Positions 14,001 to 27,700 of a stretch of DNA of 64,000 nt are shown one piece after another. The notes under the pieces are model-generated. The model did not search any database. It was not told the origin of the DNA and worked only from the letters and a program-made list of their open reading frames with translations. Position 1 is the first letter of the stretch; each line of letters starts with the position of its first letter. This stretch comes from Saccopteryx bilineata. Its lineage: Eukaryota > Chordata > Mammalia > Chiroptera > Emballonuridae. The position numbers and the translations under genes are program-made. The stretch spans positions 192,341,847 to 192,405,846 of the forward strand of contig NC_089495.1 in the NCBI RefSeq assembly GCF_036850765.1. Reading direction: 5' to 3'.

Positions 14001-17000
14001 TCCCAAAGCAACAGAGTATACATTTTTCTCTAGTGTACATGGAACATTCTCAAGAATTGACCATATGTTGGGCCACAAAAATAACATCAGCAAATTCAGA
14101 AAAATCAAAATTGTACCAAGCATATTTTCTGATCATAAAGCCTTGAAACTAGAGTTCAACTGCAGAAAAGAGGGGAAAAAGCCTCACAAAAATGTGGAAA
14201 CTAAACAACATACTTTAAAAAATGAATGGGTCAAAGAAGAAATAAGCGCAGAAATCAAAAGATATATACAGACACATGAAAATGACATTATGACATATCA
14301 GAATCTCTGGGATGCAGTAATAAGAGGGACGTTCCTATCACTTCAGGCCTATATGAACAAACAAGAGAGAGCCCAAGTAAATCACTTAACTTCACACCTT
14401 AAGGAACTAGAAAAACAAGAACAAAGAAAACCCAAAACCAGCGAAAGAAAGGAAATAATAAAAATCAGAGCAGAAATAAGTGAAACAGAACAGAAAAACT
14501 ATAGAAAAATTAATAAAACAAGAAGCTGGTTCTTTGAAAGATCAACAAAATTGACAAACCCTTGGCAAGACTCACCAAGGAAAAAAGAGAAAGGACTCAT
14601 ATAAACAAAATCCAAAATGAAAAAGGAGAAATCACCACAGAAAACATAGATATACAAAGAATTATTGTAGAATACTACAAAAAACTATGTGCAACTAAAT
14701 TCAACAATCTAGAAGAAATGGATAAATTCCTAGAACAATATAACCTTCCTAGACTGAGTCAAGAAGAAGCAGAAAGCCTAAACAGACCAATTAGCAGGGA
14801 GGAAATAGAAAAAACTATTAAAAACCTCCCCAAAAATAAAAGTCCAGGCCCAGACGGTTATAGTAGTGAATTCTATCAAACATTCAAAGAAGACTTGGTT
14901 CCTATTCTACTCAAAGTCTTCCAAAAAATAGAAGAAGAAGCAATACTTCCAAACACATTTTATGAGGCCAACATAACCCTCATACCGAAACCTGGCAAGG
15001 ATGGCACAAAAAAAAAACTACAGACCAATATCTCTAATGAATACAGATGCTAAAATACTAAAAAAGATACTAGTAAATCGAATACAACAACATATTTAAA
15101 AAAATAATACATCATGATCAAGTGGGATTCATCCCAGAATCTCAAGGATGGTTCAACATACGTAAGATGGTTAACGTAATACACCATATCGACAAAACAA
15201 AGAACAAAAACCACATGATCTTATCAATAGATGCAGAAAAGGCATTCGATAAAATACAACACAACTTTATGTTTAAGATACTCAACAAAATGGCTATAGA
15301 AGGAAAATATCTCAACATGATGAAGGCCATCTATGGTAAACCATCAGCTAATATCATATTAAATGGCATAAAACTGAAGGCTTTCTCCCTTAAATCAGGA
15401 ATGAGACAGGTTTGTCCACTTTCTCCACTCTTATTTAATGTGGTGCTAGAAGTTCTAGCCAGAGCAATCGGACAAGATAAAGAAATAAAAGGCATCCATA
15501 TCAAAAAAGAAGTAAAGGTATCACTTTTTGCAGATGATATGGTCCTATACATCGAAAACCCCAAAGACTCCACAAAAAGATTACTAGAAACAATAAGCCA
15601 ATACAGTAAGGTCGCAGGATACAAAATCAATATACAAAAATCCATAGCCTTTCTATATGCCAACAATGAAACATTAGAAAACGAACTCAAAAAAATAATC
15701 CCCTTCACAATTGCAACAAAAAATAAATAAAATACCTAGGAATAAACATAACAAAGAATGTAAAGGACCCATATAACAAAAACTACAGAGTATTGTTAAG
15801 GGAAATTGAAAAAGATACAATGAGATGGAAAAATATTTCTTGTTTTTGGATAGGAAGAATAAATATAATCAAAATGGCCATATTACCTGAAGCAATATAC
15901 AAATTTAATGCAATTCCCATCAAAATTCCAATGACATTTTTTAAAGAAATGGAACTAAAAATCATCAGATTTATATGGAACTATAAAAAACCCCAAATAG
16001 CCAAAGCAATCCTAAGGAAAAAGAATGAAGCTGGGGGCATTACAATACCTGACTTCAAACTATATTATAGAGCCATGACAATCAAAACAGCATGGTATTG
16101 GCAGAAAAATAGACACTCAAACCAATGGAAAAGAATAGAAAGTCCAGAAATAAAACCACATATATATGGTCAAATAACTTGCCAACAACACAGAATGGAA
16201 AAAAGAAAGCCTCTTCAACAAATGGTGCTGGGAAAACTGGAAAGCCACATGCAAAAGAATGAAACTCAACTACAGTCTGTCCCCTTTTACTAAAATTAAT
16301 TAAAAATGGGTCAAAGACCTAAATATAAGACCTGAAACAATAAAGTACATAGAAGAAGACATAGGTTCTAAACTCGTAGACCTTGGTTTTAAAGAGCATT
16401 TTATGAATTTGACTCCATAGGCAAGAGAAGTGAAGGCAAAGATAAATGAATGAGACTACATCAGACTAAGAAGTTTTTGCTCAGCAAGAGAAACTGACAA
16501 CAAAAGAAACAGTCAGTCAGCTAAAGGGGAAATGATATTTTCAAACAACAGCTCAGATAAGGACCTAATATCCAAAATATACAAAGAACTCATAAAACTC
16601 AACAACAAACAATCCAATTAAAAAAATGGGAAGATGACATGAACAGACACTTCTCCCAGGAAGAAATGCAAATGGCCAACAGATATATGAAAAGATGCTC
16701 ATCTTCATTAGCTATTAAAGAAATGCAAATCAAAACTACAATGAGATACCACCTCACACCTGTTAGATTAGCTATTATCAACAAGACAGGTAAAAGCAAA
16801 TGTTGGAGAGGCTGTGGAGAAAAAGGAACCCTCATTCACTGTTGGTGGGACTGTAAAGTAGTACAACCATTATGGAAGAAAGTATGGTGGTTCCTCAAAA
16901 AACTGAAAATAGAACTACCTTATGACCCAGCAATCCCTCTACTGGGTATATACCCCAAAAACTCAGAAACACTGATACGTAAAGACACATGTAGCCCCAT

Positions 17001-20000
17001 GTTCATTGCAGCATTGTTCACAGTGGCCAAGACATGGAAACAACCAAAAAACCCTTCAATAGATGACTGGATAAAGAAGATGTGGCACATATATACTATG
17101 GAATACTACTCAGCCATAAGAAATGATGACATCGGATCATTTACAACAAAATGGTTGGATTTTTTTTTTTTTTACAGAGAGAGAGAGAGAGGGATAGATA
17201 GGCACAGACAGACAGGAATAGAGAGAGATGAGAAGCATCAATCATCAGTTTTTCGTTGCGACACCTTAGTTGTTCATTAATTGCTTTCTCATATGTGCCT
17301 TGACCGTGGGGCTACAGCAGACCGAGTAATCCCTTGCTCAAGCCAGCGACCTTGGGTCCAAGCTGGTGAGCTTAGCTTAAACCAGATGAGCCCACGCTCA
17401 AGCTGGCGACCTCAGGGTCTCGAACCTGGGTGCTCCGCATCCCAATCTGACGCTCTATCCACTGCGCCACCGCCTGGTCAGGCTGGTTGGATCTTGATAA
17501 CATTATACGGAGTGAAATAAGTAAATCAGAAAAAAAACCAAGAACTGCATGATTCCATACATAGGTGGGACATAAAAACGAGACTAAGAGACATGGACAA
17601 GAGTGTGGTGGTTGGTGCGGGCAGGGTTGGAGAAAGGAAGGGGGAGGGGAAGAGGCACAAAGAAAACTAGATAGAAGGTGACGGAGGACAATCTGACTTT
17701 GGGTGATGGGTATGCAACATAATTGAATGACAAGATAGCCTGGACATGTTTTCTTTGAACATATGTACCCTGATTTATGGATGTCACCCCATTAAAATTA
17801 ATAAATATTAAAAAAAACTCACTTTAAGAAATCCATGAACAAATATTTCTCTGTCAGAAAAAAAAAGAGAGTTCTCTCCCTTTCTCGCTAAAATAAAAGG
17901 AGAAAGAGAAGGCTAGATAAAAATTATATATTCATATTTGTTTATATATACATTGAATAAAGATCTCTGGAGAGTTATACAAGAAACTGGTAGGTAACAT
18001 TGGTTGCTTTTAAGAGAGGAAATGGGTGGCTGGGGGACAGAAGAGTAAGAGAACTTTTCATAATATACCCATTTGTGCTACTTGGATTTTAAGTCATTTC
18101 AATGTGTTATAATAAATGTTTTAAAAAATAATCATTTTCTTTAATTATTCCTTTTAGTAAATCTCTAAATTTTCTAATTCCTTTTTTTTCTTGTTTTTTA
18201 GGCAAAACCTATGTGGGTCTAAAAATTGTTCAGGCTCTCCTAACCAATGAGTCTGTTTGGCAAATTAATCGACAGAAGTTCCCCATCTTGGTTGTGTGTT
18301 ATACTAATCATGCTTTGGACCAATTTTTGGAAGGTAATATCTACACAAAATTGTTTTCTATCAAGACATTTATAGTTGAACCATTAGCAACTTCAGTAGC
18401 TTTCTATTGCTCTTTTAATAAAGTCTACAGTCCTAACCATGACATGTAAGACTGTGTTGTGTGCCTAACTCTGAATCTCATCTCCTACCTCTTCCCATTA
18501 TCTTTAATCCTTTGAATTCCTCAGCTTCTTCCTCTGTTGGTGCTGTTCCCCCGCCTAGAGTGTACTTGTTCTCCCTACCTCTCTGTCTTAATTCCATCCA
18601 GCATGGCTGGCTCCAACACTATTCATTCTTTAGATTTCACCTTAAATCTCTGTTCAGGTGTATCTTAATACTGCCCCAAACTAAGGTTAAGTCTCCTTTT
18701 GTGGTTTTTCTTCAGAGATACTTAGCACATATGTAACAATTTATTTTCATGTGGCACTCACTACCCTAGACTATAAACACCATGAGGGTTGGTCCTGTTT
18801 CTTGCTATATTCACAAATCCTGGCACATAGAACATTTACTAAGAGCTTACTTTTATGTCAAGCTCTAACTAGGAGCTATAAAGATATTCTCTAGTTTATA
18901 AGAAGAGAATTACTGTTTTAAATCACAGATGAAGAAACTGAGGATCAAGTGAAGTGACTTGTCCTAGATTATATAGCAATAAGTTGTGGAGCCAATAAGT
19001 TGGGTCCCAATTGTCTGATTCTAAAGCCTGTGCTCTTAAGCACCACACTTTACTGCTCTGCAGCTCATATTATCTGTGGGGCCTTTTTGCTTATTAATGG
19101 GGTAGATTTCCTATAAGCACCAGTTTGTTCCCTAAGGGACCAGCTGACACAGCACCCCAAACACATACGGCTCTCAGCTAAGAGACTCCAGCATAGCTCT
19201 TCTCAACTCTGCTGTGCTCAACTTTTCTCCACAGGTATCTACAAGTGTCAGAGGACCAGCATCGTGCGGGTAGGTGGAAGAAGCAACAGTGACATCTTGA
19301 AGCAGTTCACCCTGAGGGAGCTGAGGAACAAGCGGGAATTTCGCCGAAACCTCCCTATGCACCTCCGAAGGGCCTACATGAATGTAAGTCCCAGCTTGGG
19401 ATATTGGTGCCTCAAAGGGTAACTAAACAAGATAGTGTTGGCTTTCTGGGTAGGCAGATAAGGAGGTTCCACAAAGCTGTTGAGGACCCAGATTAATTCC
19501 AGCATTACATTCTGCTAATTTTGTGGTGTGACCTTTGCCCTTATAATTTAGGGCAGAGAAAGGACAAAGAAAGGCACACTGCTTCCTCTCAACTCCTGTC
19601 AGAACCTTAGGCGGATTCCTTCAAACCACCCACAGCACTTCTACTTTAGCCTATTGACCATCTTCTAGCTGGGTAGCCATGTGTCCAACCAAAACTGAGT
19701 TATTACTGAGGAAAAATGAGAGAAGTCTCCAACACAGTATCCTTGTCCTGTTTTTCTGTTGTATTTGTTTCCTTGTTGATTGGTAGGAATCTTTTAGACA
19801 TTTTAGATGCTAAACCTTTGGTTTCAAGACCACAGAGATGTCCTTTGAGAAATTGGTTTGTTGACCTGACCAGTCAGTTTATTTTTTCTCCCTTCATGCT
19901 GTTCTTGTCTTAGCTTTGTTTTCCCTCAAAGCAGAGACTGAGTTTGGTGAATGATGATACTTCTTTATCATTTCTTTAACCCTGTTCTTGGCAGATCGTG

Positions 20001-23000
20001 ACACAAATGAAGGAGTCAGAGCAAGAGCTGCATCAAGGGGCCCGGACTCTGGAGTGCACCATGCATGGTGTAGTACAGGAACAGCACCTGCAGAAGTATA
20101 TTTCTTCCCAGCATTGGAGAAGCCTGATGAATGGACCAATACAGGTATGGGTCATCCTGGGGGGTGCCAGCATCTGTCTTGACTTAATATGTGGAAGGAG
20201 CCTTCATCAGAAGTCTAAAGCATTAACTGTTGGTAATCTGATGCTGCCATAATGTTGGAAGTTTTGTTTCATGAGGAGAGAGAGCTGATTATACTAGTCA
20301 AGAACAAACTCTGGAAAAAGCCTTCTGGGTTGGAATCCTGGTTTTGCTATGGACAAGTTACTTTTCTGTGCCTGTTTCCTCATTTATAAAGTTGGGATAA
20401 CAACTACATTAAGTTGAACCATATGAAATTGCCAATGTTTGTAAGTTTGACTTGCAGAAGTTACCGTTTCTTGCAATTAACTTAATTCTTACAGGACTGT
20501 TACTTGTATAAACAAGTTAATATTTGTAAACCACTTAATAAGTGCTTAAGTGAAATATCATAGCAAGACAACCTAGCACATATAGAGAGCCTGGGTCAAC
20601 AGACCTAAGTCACCCAGACTGATTGTGTGACTTTGGCCAATGTGATTCTCAGATCCCCCAAGGATAATAATGCCTGCCTTCAAAAAATATGAGAAGTACC
20701 TAACAGTCTCTATAAAGTGGCTAGCTAGCAACCTAATGAAGTACCTCTATTATCATTGGGCTGGTCAATTTCAGGGTATACACCTAAAAAGCCTTAAAGG
20801 TCAATTAAGTCTTATAAATGACTAGAACAGGCTAGATGGTGAGACTGGGAAGTAGAGAGGACTGTGGCAAACTGGAAAAGTGGTGGCAGCAACCCTCTTC
20901 CAGCCATTTATTGCCATTTAGTAATGCAGCCTCGTTGCTGCCATAGTTCCTGATTTTGTCAAGAGAGTCAGGAAATTTTCTTTTTTTTTTTTTTTTTTTA
21001 AGAAATTTTCATTTTTAAACTTCTATGCAAGTTATGTTATGTGATCCTGTTGCCCAAGGGTTTTTTAATTTGCAGCCTCTGAATTTTAAGGAAATTGCTT
21101 TTGATCCATAAAGGAGACCTTTCCTTCACACTGGTTGTTATAGCATTCTTATGACTAATAATTTTTCCTTTCTCAGGATAGTGAATGGATTTGCTTCCAA
21201 AGCTGGAAACATTCCATGATGCTGGAGTGGCTGGGTCTGGGTGTCGGTTCTTTCACTCAAAGTGTTGCTCCAGAGGGACCTGAAAATATAGGTAAGAAGT
21301 ACATATCTGCCTAGAATCACACTGTATGGTAGAATACGGTAAAGACCAGAAGGAACTTAAAAGTAATACCAGGATATGTAAACAGCTTCAGTCAATCAGG
21401 AAAGACATATAATAGCTGAATAGGAAAATAGATAAAACACTTTTAGACCTCGGCTAGGAAACTCAGAGTGGTGTCCCAATACACCAAGTTTGCAGTTTGG
21501 ATCCCAAAACACATACAAGAATCAACTAATGCATAAGTAAGTGGAACAGCAAATCAGTGTTTCTCTCTCTTTCTAAAATTAATAAAAAAAGATTTTAATA
21601 ACCACTTTTAACAGGCACATCACAAAATAGGAAATCCAGATGGTCAATAAACATATGAAAGGTACTCATTAGAATCTAGAGTAATTAAACCACAATGAGG
21701 TACTATTATGCACCCACCAGATTGGCAAAAATTAATAAGTTGTCTATAGCCCTGCATTGATAAGTGAGCTCTGATGCACTGCTAATGGGGATAGTAATTG
21801 GCACAACCACTTCGTGATAACAGGGAAAATTCAAATGTCTGTCAACATTTGTACAATAGATGTATCAATTATAGTCTATTCAGATAATGAAATACTGTAC
21901 AACAGTGAAAAGGAACTATAGGATGTATGGCAGCATATATGAATCTCAAAAACATGCTGAATGAAAAAGGCAAGTTCAGAGAAAATATATACAATATGAT
22001 TTCAGTTATATAGAGCTCAAAAAAGTCAAGGCTAGACAATGTGTCGTGTAGGGGTATATATACATTATATACAGGGTGGAGCAAAAGTAGGTTTATAGTT
22101 GTGAGTTCGTGAAATAGTTTATTCTTGTATTTATTGTTGTGTTATTTTCCATATGAACAGTTATAAACCTACTTTTCCCCATCTTTTATGCAGTAAAGAT
22201 TGTTTTATAAGCCTGTTTTCTCTCTTAGCCCAGGGTAAAGGGGAGGAGGAAGAGGAAGAAGGGGAAGAGGAGGGTTCTCTGATTGAGATCGCAGAGGAGG
22301 CCGACCTGATTCAAGCAGACCGGGTGATTGAGGAGGAGGAGGTGGTGAGGCCCCGGCGACGGAAGAAGGAAGAGAATGGGGCAGTCCAGGAATTGGCTAA
22401 TATACTTTTGGCCTTGAGGCTTGAAAACTATGGCCCTGGGACAGCAGCTGGGCAGGAGCAAGCCACAGGAGAGTGGGAGGTAAACTCAATTCCTTTAAAA
22501 CCCTAACAAAATGGGAAATGGGAGTTCAGTTGTTACTGTCTGGCAGGTGGGGGTTAGACCCTACTGAAATAGACCTGTGAGCAACTGTTCTGACCAGAAC
22601 TGCAGCCCCTGTTTTCACTCACTTTTGTTGCAGTGCATTCACCTTATCACAATTAGCTGAATTTATCCATTTTACAACCAGACCTTAGTATAGGATGAGT
22701 CTAATTGCCAAGAGTATAAAAATTAGGGCCTTTCAGAGAGGCCCTGGCAATACATGCCAACTTAGAAAAGACAGAAAACTAGTAAACAAGTGCTTCCCTT
22801 GAACTTTCAGAAAAAATGCAGTAGATTGGTCGTGTCAAACACATACAGTCTTAGTAATCAGTGCTTTCATGGCTGTTATCTTCTACAAGCTAGAAACTAC
22901 AAACAAGTCTGAACATGCATAAGATTTGAGGGGATTCAAAGGAAAAAAAAGATTTTAGAGAATTTAAGTAAAATGGAATGAAGCAAGCCATACAGGCTGT

Positions 23001-24713
23001 ATGGAATTACCTCCTTCACCCTGGAATTTGATATTTCTCAAAGCCAGAATAGTGTGGACATCCAGATGTTTACATATGGACTTTCCCTCTGCTCCTTCCT
23101 TTGGTAGAACCTAGTGATCCTCAGAATTTAGCATGCATTATTATAATAATAGATGCTAAATACTTAAAACTAGATACTTAAAATAACATTTTCTGAACCC
23201 CACTGTTGATTTAAGGGACTTTCAAGGATAACTTTGGATGCAGTTTTCATCAGATGACTTTGAACTTGATCTCTTAGTTCAGTTCAACAACACTGATGGG
23301 TGGAGTCATGATCCCAATCCTTTGAAACAGGGATTGGGCATCTCTCTGTCACATGGTTTCAGAAGACATTTATTTGGTTTTGAAGTGGGACAAGGTCCTT
23401 AATATTATGACATTTGTCTCGCATGCCAATCATTCTAATGGCTCATGGCCTCAGTGACACATCTTAGGGAGAGCACTTTCTCCTACATCAGGGGTCCCCA
23501 AACTACGGCCCGCGGGCCACAAGCGGCCCCCTGAGTCCATTTATCCGGCCCCTGTTGCACTTCTGGAAGGGGCACCTCTTTCACTGATGGTCAGTGAGAG
23601 GAGCATAGTTCCCATTGAAATACTGGTCAGTTTGTTCATTTAAATTTACTTGTTCTTTATTTTAAATATTGTATTTGCTCCGATTTTGTTTTTTTACTTT
23701 AAAATAAGATTTGTGCATTGTGCATAGGGATTTGTTCATAGTTTTTTTTATAGTCCAGCCCTCCAACGGTCTGAGGGACAGTGAACTGGCCCCCTGTGTA
23801 AAAAGTTTGGGGACCCCTGTCCTACATAGTGCCTTTAACTAACCACTTGTTAAAAGTACTATCATGGCCCTGGCTGGATGGCTCAGCGGTAGAGCGTCGG
23901 CCTAGCGTGCGGAGGACCCGGGTTCGATTCCCGGCCAGGGCACACAGGAGAAGCGCCCATTTGCTTCTCCACCCCTCCGCCGCGCCTTCCTCTCTGTCTC
24001 TCTCTTCCCCTCCCGCAGCCAAGGCTCCATTGGAGCAAAGATGGCCCGGGTGCTGGGGATGGCTCTGTGGCCTCTGCCTCAGGCGCTAGAGTGGCTCTGG
24101 TCGCAACATGGCGACGCCCAGGATGGGCAGAGCATCGCCCCCTGGTTGGGCAGAGTGTCGCCCCCTGGTGGGCGTGCCGGGTGGATCCCGGTCGGGCGCA
24201 TGCGGGAGTCTGTGACTGTCTCTCCCTGTTTCCAGCTTCAGAAAAATGCAAAAAAAAAAAAAAAAAAAAAAAAGTACTATCATGATATAATGATATTAAG
24301 ACCATAGCAGGTCTTGTATGGCATTTAAAAAGAAAGACTCACCTCCACTACTTTCATGACATGTATTTTAGGAATGAGAAAAAAATTGGTGAAAGGCCTG
24401 ACCAGGCGGTGGCACAGTGGATAAGAGTGTCGGACTGGAATGCCAAGGATCCAGGTTCGAGACCCCAAGGTCGCCAGCTTGAGCGTGGACTCATCTGGCT
24501 TGAGCAAAAAGCTCACCAGCTTGGACCCAAGGTCACTAGCTCAAGCAAGGGGTTACTCAGTCTGCTGAAGGCCCGTGGTCAAGGCACATATGAGAAAGCA
24601 ATCAATGAACAACTAAGATGTTGCAACGAAAAACTAATGATTGATGCTTTTCATCTCTCTCCATTCCTGTCTGTCTGTCCCTGTCTATCCCTCTCTCTGA
24701 CTCTCTCTGTCCC

Positions 24714-24747
<34 letters not shown>

Positions 24748-27700
24748 GTCAAAGGATGTTCAGTGATACCTGTTGCCAGCACTCTTCTAAGTGCTTTCCA
24801 CTTATTGTCAATCCAACAATTCTATGAAGAAGTATTACTAGTCCCGTTTTATAGAAGAGATGCTGAGGCTCATAGAGATTTAGTAACTTACTCTGGGTCC
24901 TACAACTGATAAGAGGTAGATGGGGCTCTGAATCCATGCTCACTGGCCCCAAACCCCTCATGTAGCCACTCCGTAATGCAGTATCTATTGAGAAAGTGTC
25001 AGACATTTAAAGAAGTTCATTGGTGTGGCAGCTCCTGTTCTTACGTGCTGTGACCCCCATCTAGGGTTTAGAACAGGGCCCACCTCTGGTTTCAGATGGT
25101 GATCCTGGCTGGTATTGATATCTACAGATCCAGCGTAGCCAGAAAAAGAAAATGAATAAGAAAGTGAAGTATGAGCTTCGCAAACTGAACACCATGACTG
25201 AGGCCGAGGCCAGTGAAATCCAGGATGTTTGGCAGTTGGACCTGAATTCTCGCTGGCAACTTTACAGGTACTGTATCAAGCCCCACCTCCTCCAGCCAGC
25301 TTGTATAATTTCCATAGGAGGCTCCTTTTCTGTTCCTCGAATATAACCCTCAGACCTTCAGCAGTGTTAACTAATGATTAACATTGAGCCACCCCACTGA
25401 GCTGGGTGCTGGGGATGCAGCCATGAGAGAGAAGACACTTGGCTCTTCCTCCTCATGGAGTTTAGAGTCTGTCCAAAGAGACAAATCAGTCAGTTCCACA
25501 AATAAAAAGTAACAAATGGGCATAAACACTAAGAAAGTAAAGAGCAAGGGTTGCTAATAATAATGTGGGGCCCTGGCTGGTTGGCTCAGTGGTAGAGCAT
25601 CGGCCCAGTGTGTGGAAGTCTAGGGTTCAATTCCCAGTCAGGGAACAGCACGCAGGAGAAGCGCCCATCTGCTTCTCCACCCTTCCCTCTCTCTTCTTAT
25701 CTCTCTCTTTCCCTCCTGCAGCCAAGGCCCCATTGGAGCAAAGTTGGCCAGGCGCTGAGTGAGGATGGCTCCATGGCTTTCACCTTAGGCGCTAGAATGG
25801 CTTCAGTTGCAACACATAAACACCCCAGATGGGCAGAGCATCACCCTCTGGTGGGCATGCCGGTTGGATCCTGGTCAGGCGCATGCAGGAGTCTGTCTTT
25901 CTGCCTCCCTGCTTCTTACTTAAGAAAAATACAAAAACAAAAAAATAAATAAAACATTAGGCCCTGGCCGGTTGGCTCAGTGGTAGAGCATTGTCCTGGC
26001 GTGTAGAAGTCCCGGGTTCGATTCCCGGCCAGGGCACACAGGAGAAGCGCCCATCTGCTTCTCCACCCTTCCCCCTCTCCTTCCTCTCTGTCTCTCTCTT
26101 CCCCTCCCGCAGCCGGGGCTCCATTGGAGCAGGGATGGCCCGGGCGCTGGGGATGGCTCCTTGGCCTCTGCCCCAGGCGCTAGAGTGGCTCTGGTCGCAA
26201 CAGAGCGACGCCCCGGAGGGGCAGAGCGTCGCTCCCTGGTGGGCGTGCCGGGTGGATCCCAGTCGGGCACATGCGGGAGTCTGACTGTCTCTCCCCGTTT
26301 CCAGCTTCAGAAAAATACCCCCAAAAAAACCCAAAAAAACATTAATGTGGAATCTGAGCTGGTTTGAGGTATCTAGGAAAATGACAGAGGTGAGATCTGA
26401 AAGAGAAGTAGGGATTTATAAAACCAGTAGAGAGCCTGACCAGGCTGTGGCGCAGTGAATAGAGCGTTTGGACTGGGACGCAGGTTTGAAACCCTGAGGT
26501 TCCCGGCTTGAGCACAGGTTCATCCGACTTGAGCACTGGCCTACCATCTTGAGCAAGGGATTGCTGGCTTGAGCATGGGATCATAGACATGATCCCAAGG
26601 TCACTGGCTTGAGCAAGGGGTCTCTGGCTCAGCTGGAGCCCCCCTGGTCAAGGCACATATAAGAAAGCAATCAGTGAACAACTAAGGTGCCACAATGAAG
26701 AATTGATGCTTCTCATCTTTCTCCTTCCTGTCTGTCTTTTCCTCTCTGTCTCTCTCCCTCTAAAAAAAAAGAAAGACCAGTAGGGAAGGGGTGCAGATGA
26801 GATTTTGGGGGCCTCAGGTAAAGGCCTTGAGTTGGGAGGGAGCATGGCTGTGGCTCAGAGAGAAATGGAAAGTCAAATCAGAGAGGTGGGCAGGGGCCAG
26901 ACAGTGTAGGACCTCATAGGCTAAGGTGAGGAGCAAGGATTTTATCTGAAGAGTTTCAAAAAGCCATTGGAAGATTCTGTAGCAAGTAGTGACATGATTT
27001 GTTTTACTTGTAAATGAAGACTGGAGTATTAGGGAGGGCAGAAGACTCAGCCAGGGATGGAGCAGGAAGAATTTGGAGAAATTCTTCTTGAAGCTTTTGA
27101 GTCCCTTACTCTCTTCCTAATATAATATTTAATCTCTGTTCTTTATCCCACCACTTTCTGTAGCTCCTGACACGTCTTTTTGTTGGGCATTTTAGACTCT
27201 TGGGTCCCTGTACATCTGGGTGTCTCCTCTCTTTCTCTCTGTGGCCTGTAAGCTCCTTAGTGGTCTAGGTTCCACTTCAAATACAGGGCACACTGAAGGG
27301 GGTTCCTCCACCTTCTCAAAGACCACACAGCTCACTCCACCTGGTTCTTCACATTCTTCAGGCTCTGGCTACAGAGGTACCAGGCTGATACCCGGCGAAA
27401 GATCCTCAGTTATGAGCACCAGTACCGCACATCAGCAGAGAGATTGGCTGAGCTGAGACTCCAGGAAGACCTGCACATTCTGAAAGATGCCCAGGTCGTA
27501 GGAATGACGACCACAGGTAAGAAAATAATGAGGAAATTTACCTGCTTTAGCCATTCTCCTATCAGATTATTTAGAACTGGCAAAGATACTACTTCTTTAG
27601 TAGGTCAGGGAAAAATATCATGAAAAGCTATTGAAAACAAGCAAACTATATTTTAGGGAACTGTTGGTGAAATTCACCTACTTGATCCTATTGCATTTTG

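Larger units (their letters stand above)
9488..17868 (+). mobile_element. Near full-length L1, inactive, with two SINE insertions
   Basis: Starts with AATGGCGCCGTGAGGGAGC, a typical 5' UTR start, has a GC- then CT-rich 5' UTR (to about 12160), ORF1 remnant, ORF2 remnant and an A-rich 3' end near 17815. Without the two SINEs (11578-11884, 17161-17484) it is about 7.7 kb. Flanked by AAAAAAGAGAG at about 9478 and 17859. A 42-base stretch between two A-runs (17818-17859) may be a 3' transduction. Numerous stops and frameshifts make it non-functional. Confidence 0.9.
3485..18201 (+). other. ZNFX1 intron 3 (14.7 kb)
   Basis: Largest intron in the window, splitting the Walker A codons. Holds five or more SINEs, a CT/CA microsatellite, L2 and L1 remnants and a near full-length L1. 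4330-4570 and 5730-6060 are AT-rich with no feature I can name. Confidence 0.85.
22480..25127 (+). other. ZNFX1 intron 8
   Basis: 22480-23480 shows no repeat or exon I can name; the rest carries a hAT MITE, two SINEs and a MIR (24755-24990). Confidence 0.5.

Noticed and set aside
13612..17280. Separate genes for the L1 reading frames
   Set aside because: They are fragments of one ORF2 in different frames with stops and a SINE insertion.
23880..23945. tRNA gene
   Set aside because: The fold is the head of a SINE with a body and A tail and is present in dozens of copies.
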